A stretch of DNA of 64,000 bases from Leptospira sp. WS58.C1 (GCF_040833995.1 NZ_CP162138.1:62001-126000), one strand, 5' to 3'. Counted from the stretch's first letter, positions 17,001 to 25,317 are shown. The notes: a model not told the origin generated them from the letters alone. Numbers and translations: made by a program.

Positions 17001-18419
17001 TTGCTCGGTCTCTTTGTCATTTTATATATTTGTATAACCATTTTAATCGGAGCATTTGCCTCCAGATTTGTAAAAAGTTCCCAGGATTATGTGTTAGCCG
17101 GAAGAAAACTTCCGCTTGTTCTTGCATCGTCCGCTTTGTTTGCCACTTGGTTCGGTTCGGAAACATTGATGGGAGCTTCTTCCAAGTTTGTAGACGGAGG
17201 GGTCCTAGCGGTGATCGAAGATCCTTTCGGGGCGGCCCTTTGTCTTTTTTTAGTAGGGATATTCTTTGCTAGACCCTTGTATAGGATGAACATTCTCACT
17301 TTCGGAGACTTATACAAAAATCGTTTCGGCCGAAGGGTGGAATTTCTTTCCGCACTATTCATGATCCCTTCCTATTTCGGCTGGATTGCGGCTCAATTAG
17401 TAGCAATGGGTATTGTCATTCATTCCTTATTCGGATTCGATATGTATGTAGGAATATTATTGGCATCCGTTGTCGTATTGATTTACACATATATCGGAGG
17501 TATGTGGGCGATTTCCATTACGGATTTCTTACAGACCATTTTGATCATAGTAGGGCTTTTGGTTTTGGTTTGGGACCTACAAGGAAAGGCCGGTGGATTT
17601 CAAACTGTGATTGCGACGGCGAAGCCGGGATTTTTTTCCTTTTTTCCGCCATTACAAACGGAAGCAATCCTCGCTTATATTGCAGCTTGGATGACGATAG
17701 GGTTAGGCTCTATTCCACAACAGGATATTTTTCAAAGAGTGATGTCTTCTAAGTCGGAAAAGGTTGCCGTGTATTCCTCTCTGTTGGGCGGGGGATTGTA
17801 TCTGACCGTCGCATTTTTACCTTTGCTTGCTGGATATTTTGCAAGAAGAGTTTATCCTGAGATAGCGGCGGGGGATAATCAAATGATACTTCCTCATGTA
17901 GTGTTATTACATTCTACTTTGTTTATTCAGATTCTTTTTTTCGGAGCATTACTTTCCGCTATCTTAAGTACAGCTTCAGGCGCGATCTTAGCTCCCGCTT
18001 CCGTTTTAGGAGAGAATTTGATCCGTCCTACTTTAAAAAATCCTTCCGAGAAATTATTATTGAGAGTGATGCGTTTTTCCGTGTTGATAGTGGCATTCGT
18101 ATCCACAGGAATGGCGCTGAGTGAAACGAATATTTATCAGTTGGTAGCCGATTCTTCTTCCATAAGTTTGGTTTCCCTTTTTGTTCCATTGGTTGCCGCA
18201 ATTTTTTGGAAAGATGCGAACGCAACCGGGGCAGTGTATGCTATGTTCTCGGGGATGATTGTATGGTTGGGCCTGAAATTTTTCGGACCGGAATGGCTGC
18301 CTCCGACAATCCCAGCTTTGGGTGTCAGTTTTTTAGGTCAGTTTTTAGGAAGATATATTAGGATTTCTTTATTCGAACCCGAACTAAGCGGAAACTCTGT
18401 TCCTTCCGGCGGCCTTTGA
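17001..18419 (+). CDS. Sodium:solute symporter family transporter
   Basis: A 472-residue protein with about 12-13 membrane segments. The early SSQDYVLAGRKLPLVLASSALFATWFG motif (split here by its length) and GGMWAISITDFLQTILI are typical of the SSF (PutP/SglT) family, which imports small solutes with Na+. The substrate cannot be read from the sequence. The start is TTG at 17001 with AGGA 9 bases upstream; no better start is in frame. The last 36 bases overlap, tail to tail, the diguanylate cyclase on the other strand. It lies 83 bases after the SpoIIE protein and may share its transcript. Confidence 0.88.
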   Translation: MLGLFVILYICITILIGAFASRFVKSSQDYVLAGRKLPLVLASSALFATWFGSETLMGASSKFVDGGVLAVIEDPFGAALCLFLVGIFFARPLYRMNILTFGDLYKNRFGRRVEFLSALFMIPSYFGWIAAQLVAMGIVIHSLFGFDMYVGILLASVVVLIYTYIGGMWAISITDFLQTILIIVGLLVLVWDLQGKAGGFQTVIATAKPGFFSFFPPLQTEAILAYIAAWMTIGLGSIPQQDIFQRVMSSKSEKVAVYSSLLGGGLYLTVAFLPLLAGYFARRVYPEIAAGDNQMILPHVVLLHSTLFIQILFFGALLSAILSTASGAILAPASVLGENLIRPTLKNPSEKLLLRVMRFSVLIVAFVSTGMALSETNIYQLVADSSSISLVSLFVPLVAAIFWKDANATGAVYAMFSGMIVWLGLKFFGPEWLPPTIPALGVSFLGQFLGRYIRISLFEPELSGNSVPSGGL

Positions 18420-19499
18420 TTCGTATAATTTCTTATCTGCTGCTTTTAGGAAATCTTCCGGAGTCTCGTCATTGTCTCTGGTTGCTACGCCGATACTTAC
18501 GGTAATCGTCCAAGGGATCTCTTCGAAGGTCTCAGTTTCGATTCTAACCCGGATCCTCTCCGCGACGAATTTCGCTCCTTCAATATTCGTGTTGGAAAGT
18601 ACAACGCAGAATTCTTCTCCCCCGTAACGGGCAGCTACATCACAATCTCTCACTAATCCGGATAATAATCTTCCGATTGTAGCTAGTAGTTTGTCTCCCA
18701 CTTGGTGCCCCAAAGAATCGTTCGCCTTTTTAAAATGGTCCAAATCGAGAAGAAGTACCGACAAAGGAAAATCATATCTTTTGGATGCGGCTAAAAGGGT
18801 ATTTAAAGATTCCATTAAATGCCTTCTATTAAAAAGTCCGGTTAAGGAATCCTTATGAGATAACTCTTTCAGATTTTTATTGGATTCTTCTAGTTGTAAT
18901 TGTAGAAGGTTACTTTTTAAGCGGGTGCCTTCGACATTGATTGCCGTTCCTATACTTGCTATGGAGAACGCGAAGATGGGGGTTATTACTGAGAAAGTTA
19001 ATTCCCTTTCTATTATATAAGAATACCCCAACGAAAAGAAAAACAAGTTGATAAATACAATCGTCAGGTAGGTCACAAAACTTGCCCGAAGAAATAGCGG
19101 AAGAAGAAGTAATCCGAAACAAAAAGCGGAGTAGTCGGAGGTGTGGTACTGGTCCACTAATGTCGCAAAAGTGGTGGTTAATGTGAGTAGTCCCACGTAG
19201 ACTATCATTGCTAAATAGGAAAGTTTTTTACCCTTCCCATCATTTAGCGCTAGGACAGCCAGCATTAAACTTGAGAATAATGCAGAACTTCCAAAGCTCA
19301 AACCGTACAAAAATTGGACTTGCCCACCGCTAGGTGTCCCCGGTGAAAGGAAATTTTGCGCAAGAAGAAGACAAGACACAATAAGAGCGAAAATACTTAA
19401 GATCCTGATCGACTTATCATTGTCTAGGGTCCGAAGTCTACGGATTTCCCCGGATCTAGAATAAGAAAAGTCTTCCGAAAGATATCTTCTGAGTTTCAT
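18384..19499 (-). CDS. Membrane diguanylate cyclase (GGDEF)
   Basis: A 371-residue protein with about six hydrophobic segments (residues 30-185), a short coiled coil and a GGDEF domain (about 210-371). The active-site loop is GGEEF at 293-297, so the domain should make cyclic di-GMP from GTP. An inhibitory I-site RxxD is present five residues earlier (Arg284 to Asp287), predicting product inhibition. DHFKKANDSLGHQVGDKLL is the metal and GTP binding stretch. The sensed signal is unknown. The 3' end overlaps the convergent symporter gene by 36 bases. Confidence 0.92.
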   Translation of the reverse strand: MKLRRYLSEDFSYSRSGEIRRLRTLDNDKSIRILSIFALIVSCLLLAQNFLSPGTPSGGQVQFLYGLSFGSSALFSSLMLAVLALNDGKGKKLSYLAMIVYVGLLTLTTTFATLVDQYHTSDYSAFCFGLLLLPLFLRASFVTYLTIVFINLFFFSLGYSYIIERELTFSVITPIFAFSIASIGTAINVEGTRLKSNLLQLQLEESNKNLKELSHKDSLTGLFNRRHLMESLNTLLAASKRYDFPLSVLLLDLDHFKKANDSLGHQVGDKLLATIGRLLSGLVRDCDVAARYGGEEFCVVLSNTNIEGAKFVAERIRVRIETETFEEIPWTITVSIGVATRDNDETPEDFLKAADKKLYESKAAGRNRVSA

Positions 19500-19810
19500 A
19501 GCGGATAATCAGATAGACGGATGAAGATTTAGGTTTATACGCTTTGGAGAACGGAAGTAAAAAATCCAAGCATTAAAAATCGGAAAAATATTTTCTTAGC
19601 TAAGAAAGAAACGAGGGTGCCGATTCGTCATCCAAACTCGCATAAAAAACCTTGTTTTATAATTTTGGAAATTTCTTGAACTAAGTTCTAGACGATCGTC
19701 CAGATCGATATAATGTCCATACTTTGTAAGAACAAATTTATATGAGTAGAATGGGGAACTTCTAAAAATTTATCTCTTTATAACCCTCCTAAAAAAATCT
19801 GGTTAAGTAT
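19500..19810. other. Divergent intergenic region upstream of the MFS gene
   Basis: A stretch of 311 A+T-rich bases between the cyclase and MFS genes. I see no ORF. The only supported element is the operator and TATAAT at 19687-19714, described separately. Confidence 0.6.
19687..19714 (+). promoter_or_regulatory. TetR-like operator and -10 box before the MFS gene
   Basis: 19687-19704 is an 18-bp palindrome with one mismatched pair (TCTAGACGATCGTCCAGA) and a perfect GACGATCGTC core at 19691-19700. A consensus TATAAT follows at 19709-19714, so the palindrome covers the -35/spacer region. This geometry is typical of TetR-family control of efflux pumps. No TetR gene is adjacent in the window. Confidence 0.5.
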
Positions 19811-21031
19811 ATGGAATCGGTAGCTTCAGTTCCTCGGAAAAAAATAGTTCGTCATGAATTATTCCTGATCCTGCTTCTTGCGAGTATTCAGTTCACGAAT
19901 ATCATGGATTTTATGATCATGTTCCCGCTTCAGGATTATTTTCTGAAGCAGTTCCAGATCGATACTGCAATGTTTTCTTTCGTTCTTTCTTCTTACTCAT
20001 TTGCAGCTGCGATCGCGGCTTTGATCGGAGCGAATTTTATTGATCGTTTTAATCGTAAGTCCGCCGCTATCTTTTTATATATAGGTTTTTTGGTAGGAAC
20101 TGCGCTTTGTGCGGTTGCAAATACGTATTCTTTCCTTCTTTTTGCAAGGATCACGGCCGGGATTTTCGGGGGAATGATCAGCGGAGTTATTCTTTCTATA
20201 ATAGGTGACGTTTTTCCGATTGAAAAGAGAGGGAAGGCAATGGGCGGGGTAATGGGAGCTTTCTCGGCAGCCTCGGTTTTAGGAGTTCCTTCGGGTATCC
20301 GAATTGCCATGAGTTCCGGTTGGAATTATACATTTGCGTTTATCGTGGTCCTCGGCCTTCCGATCTTAGTTCTGGCCATTTTATATTTACCTAGCCTTCC
20401 TTCTAAAATGGAAAAGCAGAAGATGGCGGATTTCAGCCAGCTGATCAATGTACTTTCGAAAAGGGATCATTTGGTGGCACTGGCGTTTTTTATGAGTGTG
20501 ATCTTGGGAGGATTTACTGTCGTAACTTCGATAGCCGTTTTTATGGAAAGGAATATGGGCTTTTCCAAAACTCAAGTCAGCCATATCTACGAGATCGGAG
20601 GGATCTGTACTTTCGTTTCTTCTTGGATTGTAGGATTTCTGTCTGATAAATTTGGAAAACATAAGATCTTTTTGATCCTTGTGCTTCTCGCCTTGTTACC
20701 TATTCTTGCAATTACCCATTTGCCTAAGGATTTGCCGGTGTACATGGCCCTCGGAGTTACGACAGTTTTTATGGTCTTAGTATCCGGTCGGGTGATTCCC
20801 TCTATGGCGATGTTAACTTCTGCCATCCGCCCGGAAGTGAGGGGAAGTTTCATGTCTGTGAATTCCAGTTTACAAAGTGTGGCCACAGGTATCGGAGCAC
20901 TTCTCGCGGGTGCAATCCTGATTCAGTTGCCAAATGGAACTTTCGAAAGATTTGATGTAGTCGGCTACTTTGCGGTCGGTTTTAATCTTCTCGCTCTCTA
21001 TCTTTCCAGAAAGGTGAAAATAGTTTCCTAA
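19811..21031 (+). CDS. MFS transporter, drug:H+ antiporter type
   Basis: A 406-residue protein with 12 predicted membrane segments. The loop between helices 2 and 3 (GANFIDRFNRKSA) and the motif C-like GAFSAASVLGVPSG in helix 5 fit the DHA1/AraJ-type export branch of the major facilitator superfamily. It would expel a small molecule using the proton gradient; the substrate is unknown. The ribosome site is weak. The TetR-like operator about 107 bases upstream supports inducible efflux. The gene stands alone. Confidence 0.85.
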   Translation: MESVASVPRKKIVRHELFLILLLASIQFTNIMDFMIMFPLQDYFLKQFQIDTAMFSFVLSSYSFAAAIAALIGANFIDRFNRKSAAIFLYIGFLVGTALCAVANTYSFLLFARITAGIFGGMISGVILSIIGDVFPIEKRGKAMGGVMGAFSAASVLGVPSGIRIAMSSGWNYTFAFIVVLGLPILVLAILYLPSLPSKMEKQKMADFSQLINVLSKRDHLVALAFFMSVILGGFTVVTSIAVFMERNMGFSKTQVSHIYEIGGICTFVSSWIVGFLSDKFGKHKIFLILVLLALLPILAITHLPKDLPVYMALGVTTVFMVLVSGRVIPSMAMLTSAIRPEVRGSFMSVNSSLQSVATGIGALLAGAILIQLPNGTFERFDVVGYFAVGFNLLALYLSRKVKIVS

Positions 21032-21083
21032 GTTGCGCTTTGGAAACATGTTTCAGAAATCCCTAAAAAAATGCGGACATTTC

Positions 21084-21111
21084 TTGACTTTTTAATGTGA
21101 CAGAATACTGT
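21084..21111 (+). promoter_or_regulatory. Possible promoter for the structured RNA region
   Basis: TTGACT at 21084-21089 and TACTGT at 21106-21111 are separated by 16 bases. The -35 is good and the -10 is weak. It would start transcription near 21118, just before the Shine-Dalgarno and folded region. Confidence 0.35.
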
Positions 21112-21117
21112 CTGGCC

Positions 21118-21325
21118 ACACGTTAAAGGAGGTGGTTTAGTTGAGTAGCGACAGTTGCAGCAAGAAAATGACCTGTGAGGTGGCTGAGCAATAGCCCAGG
21201 CCCCTGCAAAAGGACCTCTTGGACCTATTGCAATACCATCAGACCACTGGCCTTTCTGAGTTCCGAGAATTGGTCACTTTCGGGCATTTAGCGTAGCTAG
21301 ACGCAGACACTCAGAAGGTTTTAAT
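21118..21325 (+). ncRNA. Candidate structured RNA with two three-way junctions
   Basis: No convincing gene covers this segment, but it folds well on paper. First junction: TTGCAG (21155-21160) pairs with CTGCAA (21204-21209), enclosing hairpins ACCT/AGGT (21171-21181) and GGCT/AGCC (21182-21196). Second junction: CCTTTCTGAGT (21251-21261) pairs with ACTCAGAAGG (21309-21318), enclosing CCGA/TCGG (21263-21283) and GCGT/ACGC (21291-21304), and is followed by TTTTAATTTCTT, like a terminator. It could be a free small RNA or a leader of the patatin gene at 21570. It matches no RNA class I recognise (not tmRNA, RNase P or SRP RNA). Confidence 0.45.
21141..21194 (+). CDS. Possible 17-codon leader peptide
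   Basis: A TTG at 21141 stands 8 bases after a near-perfect Shine-Dalgarno (AAAGGAGGTG, 21125-21134). The reading frame gives MSSDSCSKKMTCEVAEQ and stops at TAG 21192-21194; the same frame then stays open to 21296. ACCTCTT at 21214-21220 could pair with AGGAGGT and hide the ribosome site. It may be a regulatory leader peptide inside the structured RNA, or the Shine-Dalgarno may be fortuitous. Confidence 0.3.
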   Translation: MSSDSCSKKMTCEVAEQ

Positions 21326-21376
21326 TTCTTCCTTTTACGATATTGTAGAACTTGGGGAATTCCCGAGAGCAAAATC

Positions 21377-21494
21377 TGTAGTAACTTCGACGCCAATCCC
21401 AGTATCCCAATCCATTTTTCCAAATCCTAAGTTCATATTAGCTGCCGATAATCGCGCTAAGACGAACTTGCGTAAAATCGTCGAAGATACTACA
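21377..21494. repeat. Long inverted repeat, TGTAGTAWCTTCGAC family, copy A
   Basis: TGTAGTAACTTCGAC at 21377-21391 faces GTCGAAGATACTACA at 21480-21494. The 15-bp arms differ at one position and are 88 bases apart. The spacer has no ORF of note. The element fills most of the gap between the RNA candidate and the patatin gene. Confidence 0.7.
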
Positions 21495-21569
21495 AAACTC
21501 CAAACCAATATTCCGTCTTGAAATTTACCTGCGAAACCTAAGACTGACTCCGGCAGGATTTTATTTGGA

Positions 21570-22454
21570 ATGAAGCGGGCTTTGGTTTTATCCGGTGGGG
21601 GCGCTCGAGGGGCGTATCATGCCGGGGTCCTAAAATATTTAGAAGAAATCGGATTTAAACCGGATATAGTCTGCGGGACTTCCGTCGGAGCGATCACTGC
21701 TTCCGCCTTAGGATGCGGTATGGACGCTGCCAGGATTGTACAACTTTGGAAATCCATCGAAATCCAAAAAGTGATGAAATATTCCATCTGGAACGATTTT
21801 CTGGACTTGATCTTTCGAAGGTTTTCTCCTCTTGCAGATACAACTCCGCTAAAATATTTACTCTACTCTCAATTAGATTTTCGTAATATTCGAAATAATC
21901 CGATGGAGATCATCATCACTGCGGTGAATATACTTACCGCCGAGCTGGTTTTTTTCGGAAACAAGGACATAGATATAGAACATGTAATGGCTTCTTCTGC
22001 CATACCCTTGATCTTCCCTTGGCAGTATGTGGATGGAAAACCTCATTGGGACGGCGGGGTGATGGCGAATGTTCCGATCCTCCCTGCTGTAGAAAGAGGC
22101 GCAAAAGAGATCGTGGTTGTATTATTGTCTCCTGTGGGAGGAGTGAATATGGGACTTCCGCGGAGCAGAAGGGACGGGCTTGAGAGAGTTTTTGAACTTT
22201 CTTTGATCGGGTCCTTCCAGACCATCATGGCGAACTTGCAATACCAAAAAAAACAAAAGGATAATAAGAAGAAAGGATTCACAAAATCATTATTATCCTT
22301 TTCCGAACCCGAAAAAACGGATTATAAGATCAGAGTCATCGGTCCGAGGACTTCTCTCGGTTTCGGAAGTATATTAAATTTCTCTCAAGTGCAAGCGGAC
22401 TATCTGATTAGCCGTGGATACGAAGACGCGAAGATTCAATTCGGGGAAGATTAA
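21570..22454 (+). CDS. Patatin-like phospholipase
   Basis: A 294-residue patatin-fold acyl hydrolase. The oxyanion motif GGGARG (9-14), the nucleophile elbow GTSVG (Ser38) and the second catalytic residue in DGG (Asp161) are all present, so the enzyme should be active on phospholipids or other acyl esters. There is no signal peptide; a basic Lys-rich stretch near residue 230 may touch membranes. It starts 6 bases upstream of, and probably shares a transcript with, the GH5 gene, which suggests joint lipid or glycolipid breakdown. Confidence 0.92.
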   Translation: MKRALVLSGGGARGAYHAGVLKYLEEIGFKPDIVCGTSVGAITASALGCGMDAARIVQLWKSIEIQKVMKYSIWNDFLDLIFRRFSPLADTTPLKYLLYSQLDFRNIRNNPMEIIITAVNILTAELVFFGNKDIDIEHVMASSAIPLIFPWQYVDGKPHWDGGVMANVPILPAVERGAKEIVVVLLSPVGGVNMGLPRSRRDGLERVFELSLIGSFQTIMANLQYQKKQKDNKKKGFTKSLLSFSEPEKTDYKIRVIGPRTSLGFGSILNFSQVQADYLISRGYEDAKIQFGED

Positions 22455-22460
22455 GACCCA

Positions 22461-24362
22461 ATGCTGGAAATCAAGGTAGAAGACGGGAATTTTATAGATT
22501 CGGAAGGGTATATTCTCCAATTGAGAGGAGTGAACTTATCTGGAAGTTCCAAACTTCCATTCAAACCGGATGGGACGACACATTTCGATCAGTCTTTAAC
22601 ATTTCACGATCATCGAAAAGTTTCATTTGTTGGTAGGCCTTTAGAGGAGAAGGAAGCCGGCGAACATTTGGATCGTTTGAAGAAGTGGGGATTCAACTTT
22701 CTTCGCTTCCTCGTAACCTGGGAAGCAGTGGAGCATTTAGGCCCAGGCAAGTACGACCAAGCATATCTAGATTATATCGAAAGAATGGTGGCGCTTGCCG
22801 ACAAAAAAGGGTTCTACGTTTTTATGGATCCGCACCAGGACGTTTGGTCCAGATTCACAGGGGGAGATGGCGCCCCAGGTTGGACCTTGGAAGAAGTCGG
22901 AATGAACATCGAGAATATTAAAGATTCCGATACTGCAATCGTTCATCATTTCCAGGGCAGGAATTATAGAAGAATGTCCTGGCCATTAAACTACCAGAAA
23001 TATGCCTGTGCTACGATGTTCACCTTATTCTTCGGAGGAAAAACATTCGCGCCTAAACTTTCTATTCGCGGCAAGAACGTAGAAACCTTTTTACAAGATC
23101 ATTATATAGAAGCGATGTGTCGTATAGCGAAGAAGGTTTCGAAATATAAAAACGTCCTTGGATTCGATTCCTTAAACGAACCTTCTCCCGGATGGATCGG
23201 CAAAAAAAATATAGGGGAATTTTCCGGATTAGGTTTCGGTAAAGTTCTGAGTACTTCTCCTTTCCAAGAAATGTTCTTGTCCGAAGGTAGAACGGTTAGA
23301 GCAAACAACGCTTATATGCTCGGCTTTACCGGGTTTAATTTAGGAAAAACAAAGTTAAATCCGAAGTCGGTCCCTCTATGGCAGGAAGGAAAACATTGTA
23401 TCTGGAGACAACATGGAGTTTGGGATTACGATCCGAATGGCGCTCCTATGCTCCTTCGCCCCGATTATTTTAATAAATATAGAGGAAGGAAGATAGAATT
23501 TTACCCGGAGTTCATGCTTCCTTTTATCAAAAGATTTAAGACTAGAATACAATCCGTTCAGAAAAAATTCTCCATCTTCATCGAATCGGATCCGGGAAGT
23601 TTAGAATTAGATTGGAATGAAAAACCGAAAAAAGGAGAAGGAACGGTAATCAACGCGACTCATTGGTACGATGTTTCTGTTTTGATGTTTAAACGTTATA
23701 TTCCTTGGTTCGGAGTTCATATCTTTAAACAGATCCCAATATTCGGAAAAAAGAATGTAGAGAAGGCCTACGAAGATACAATCCGAATGATCAAAGAAGT
23801 TTCAATAAAGAAGATGAATAACTGTCCTACGGTGGTCGGAGAAACAGGTATCCCGATGGATATGAACGGACGTTTGGCGTTCAAAACGAAAAATTATTCT
23901 CATTTGGAAGCTTCTCTCGATCGTATCATCACTTCGATCGAGAAAAATTTCGTACATTATACACTCTGGAATTACACTCCTGACAATACCCATAGCTTGG
24001 GAGATCGATGGAATGAAGAAGATCTTTCACTTTATTCTTTGGACACTCCTAAAAGTATAGATGAAGATGGGGGAAGAGCAGTTAGAGCATTCTCCAGGCC
24101 GTATCCGATCCGAACCAAAGGAAACCCGGAAGCTATCAGTTTTGATATGGAAAAATCCATGTTTAAATATTCTTTCAGAAAAGAAGGGGATGAAATTCCA
24201 GTAGCAGAGATCTTTCTCCCCGAAATACATTACGGAAAAGGTTTCGAAGTACTAGTAAATGCAGGAAGCTGGAAGTACGAATCCAAAAAAAGGATACTGA
24301 CCTTCAAGGGAGAAAAGTCCGTGTCCTATTACGGTATAACTATCTTCCCGACTAAAAAATAA
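22461..24362 (+). CDS. GH5 glycoside hydrolase, endoglycoceramidase-like
   Basis: A 633-residue protein with a TIM-barrel GH5 domain (about 15-520) and a C-terminal beta-sandwich (about 540-633). The acid/base is Glu240 (DSLNEPSPGW) and the nucleophile Glu461 (VVGETGIPMD). FMDPHQDVWSRFTGGDGAPGW is typical of the endoglycoceramidase branch, which cuts the sugar-ceramide bond of glycosphingolipids. No secretion signal is visible at this start, so it may act on internal glycolipids. Pairing with patatin 6 bases upstream supports a lipid role. A different beta-glycosidase specificity cannot be excluded. Confidence 0.85.
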   Translation: MLEIKVEDGNFIDSEGYILQLRGVNLSGSSKLPFKPDGTTHFDQSLTFHDHRKVSFVGRPLEEKEAGEHLDRLKKWGFNFLRFLVTWEAVEHLGPGKYDQAYLDYIERMVALADKKGFYVFMDPHQDVWSRFTGGDGAPGWTLEEVGMNIENIKDSDTAIVHHFQGRNYRRMSWPLNYQKYACATMFTLFFGGKTFAPKLSIRGKNVETFLQDHYIEAMCRIAKKVSKYKNVLGFDSLNEPSPGWIGKKNIGEFSGLGFGKVLSTSPFQEMFLSEGRTVRANNAYMLGFTGFNLGKTKLNPKSVPLWQEGKHCIWRQHGVWDYDPNGAPMLLRPDYFNKYRGRKIEFYPEFMLPFIKRFKTRIQSVQKKFSIFIESDPGSLELDWNEKPKKGEGTVINATHWYDVSVLMFKRYIPWFGVHIFKQIPIFGKKNVEKAYEDTIRMIKEVSIKKMNNCPTVVGETGIPMDMNGRLAFKTKNYSHLEASLDRIITSIEKNFVHYTLWNYTPDNTHSLGDRWNEEDLSLYSLDTPKSIDEDGGRAVRAFSRPYPIRTKGNPEAISFDMEKSMFKYSFRKEGDEIPVAEIFLPEIHYGKGFEVLVNAGSWKYESKKRILTFKGEKSVSYYGITIFPTKK

Positions 24363-24514
24363 CTTTTCTAATAGGTGGGAATCGTTAGAATGGCCTTCGT
24401 CGTTAAAATGTCGGAATTCTCCAAGGTTTTGGAAATTTTCGATCTTATCTAGTAGGAGCTTCGACTCGAGCTAATATTGGCGACATAGAATTAAAAATTC
24501 GCAGAGGTCTTTGC

Positions 24515-24793
24515 ATGAAAAACACGTTTTTTTCGATCCTTACGATTCTAATTTTTGCAGGTCTTATTTCTTGCGGCGGAGCGAAAGTAAGCCAAGCAGA
24601 ATGTGATCCAGTTGTTAACGAATTGATTTCCAATCTTTCCGTTGGTCAAACTCCAGAGCAGACTGAAAAATTGAAAGCTATGCAAGGTCAAATTTCCGCT
24701 CATCTACTTAAAGAGTGTATGACTGGTAAATACGATCTTACTTGTTTAAAATCTTCTAAAACACTTGCGGCTCTCGCTACTTGTAAGAAGTAA
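24515..24793 (+). CDS. Small cysteine-containing lipoprotein, TIGR04454-like
   Basis: A 92-residue lipoprotein. The signal (MKNTFFSILTILIFAGLISCGG) ends in a good lipobox with lipidated Cys20. The mature part is helical, with four further cysteines (AECDP, KECMTGKYDLTCLKS, ATCKK) probably forming disulfides. It resembles a small Leptospira lipoprotein family that I associate with TIGR04454; the assignment is from memory of the pattern. The function is unknown. The gene is single, with AGAGGT as ribosome site and an intrinsic terminator after it. Confidence 0.8.
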   Translation: MKNTFFSILTILIFAGLISCGGAKVSQAECDPVVNELISNLSVGQTPEQTEKLKAMQGQISAHLLKECMTGKYDLTCLKSSKTLAALATCKK

Positions 24794-24807
24794 TTTTTAA
24801 CAACCAA

Positions 24808-24837
24808 GGGCCGGAATTTTCCGGCTCTTTCTTTCCT
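24808..24837 (+). terminator. Intrinsic terminator after the small lipoprotein gene
   Basis: GGGCCGGAA (24808-24816) pairs with TTCCGGCTC (24819-24827), with one G-T pair and a very short loop, followed by TTTCTTTCC. It stands 15 bases after the stop codon. Confidence 0.85.
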
Positions 24838-24839
24838 GC

Positions 24840-25148
24840 TTAATCTTCGTCTATCAAAAAGAAGCCTTTTTCTTCAGAATAACATCCATGTTCCCTATAC
24901 ACTCCGGATGGATAGAAGTGTATCCGTTGTGCGTACCTGTATCTACTCGAAATACATCTTAAGCATACATCCCATCGAATGGCCCAGTCGCATTCTTCTT
25001 TCCTGAAGGCAGGTAGAACCCTTAAGAGAGGTTTTGATTCGGGAGTTTCGTTCGGGAAGGAGACCTCTGGAGATGGGTGGAGAAGGGTCGAAGTTACTAC
25101 AAAAAGGGCAATGATTTGGATGTATCGACTCATTCTGGTAAGGTTCAT
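24840..25148 (-). CDS. Hypothetical secreted small protein
   Basis: A 102-residue reading frame with a plausible signal peptide (MSRYIQIIALFVVTSTLLHPSP if the second ATG, at 25133, is used). The mature part carries Cys and Tyr (CDWAIRWDVCLRCISSRYRY, ending KGFFLIDED). I recognise no family. The signal segment VVTST is encoded by one arm of the dispersed inverted-repeat family (25087-25101), which is odd and lowers confidence. Competing frames on both strands lack any signal or motif. Confidence 0.45.
   Translation of the reverse strand: MNLTRMSRYIQIIALFVVTSTLLHPSPEVSFPNETPESKPLLRVLPAFRKEECDWAIRWDVCLRCISSRYRYAQRIHFYPSGVYREHGCYSEEKGFFLIDED
25087..25101 (-). repeat. Single arm of the TGTAGTAWCTTCGAC family in a reading frame
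   Basis: GTCGAAGTTACTACA on the plus strand, identical to an arm of copy C. It lies inside the hypothetical secreted-protein frame on the minus strand. No partner lies close by; the next copy starts at 25248. Confidence 0.6.
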
Positions 25149-25247
25149 AAAGACAAAGGGGGGATATGAACTCTATCGGTTTGCCCGAAAAAGATCTGGA
25201 GTGCTTGTAGACTAAAAAATTATGTCTCATAGATGAAAGGAATAGCT

Positions 25248-25317
25248 AAGTTCTGTAGTATCTTCGACAGCTTTTCCAAAGGACTCTCTTTCCTCCGTCG
25301 AAGATACTACAGAACTT
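25248..25317. repeat. Inverted repeat, TGTAGTAWCTTCGAC family, copy B
   Basis: Perfect 21-bp arms at 25248-25268 and 25297-25317, core TGTAGTATCTTCGAC, with a 28-base spacer. As RNA it would form a very stable hairpin. It sits in the 422-base gap 25149-25570, where I see no other feature except a short frame from ATG 25166 to 25210 behind AAAGGGGGG. Confidence 0.85.

Noticed and set aside
21118..21325. 6S RNA, tmRNA, RNase P RNA or a known riboswitch
   Set aside because: None of the diagnostic sequence blocks of these RNAs is present; a 6S-like single long hairpin is not seen.
24459..24466. AGCTTCGACTCGAG near 24459 as a repeat copy
   Set aside because: Only about half of the core matches and no partner arm is near.
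24943..25230. Alternative minus-strand frame over the hypothetical secreted gene
   Set aside because: No signal, motif or ribosome site, and unusual composition; the frame at 24840-25148 has a signal-like start.
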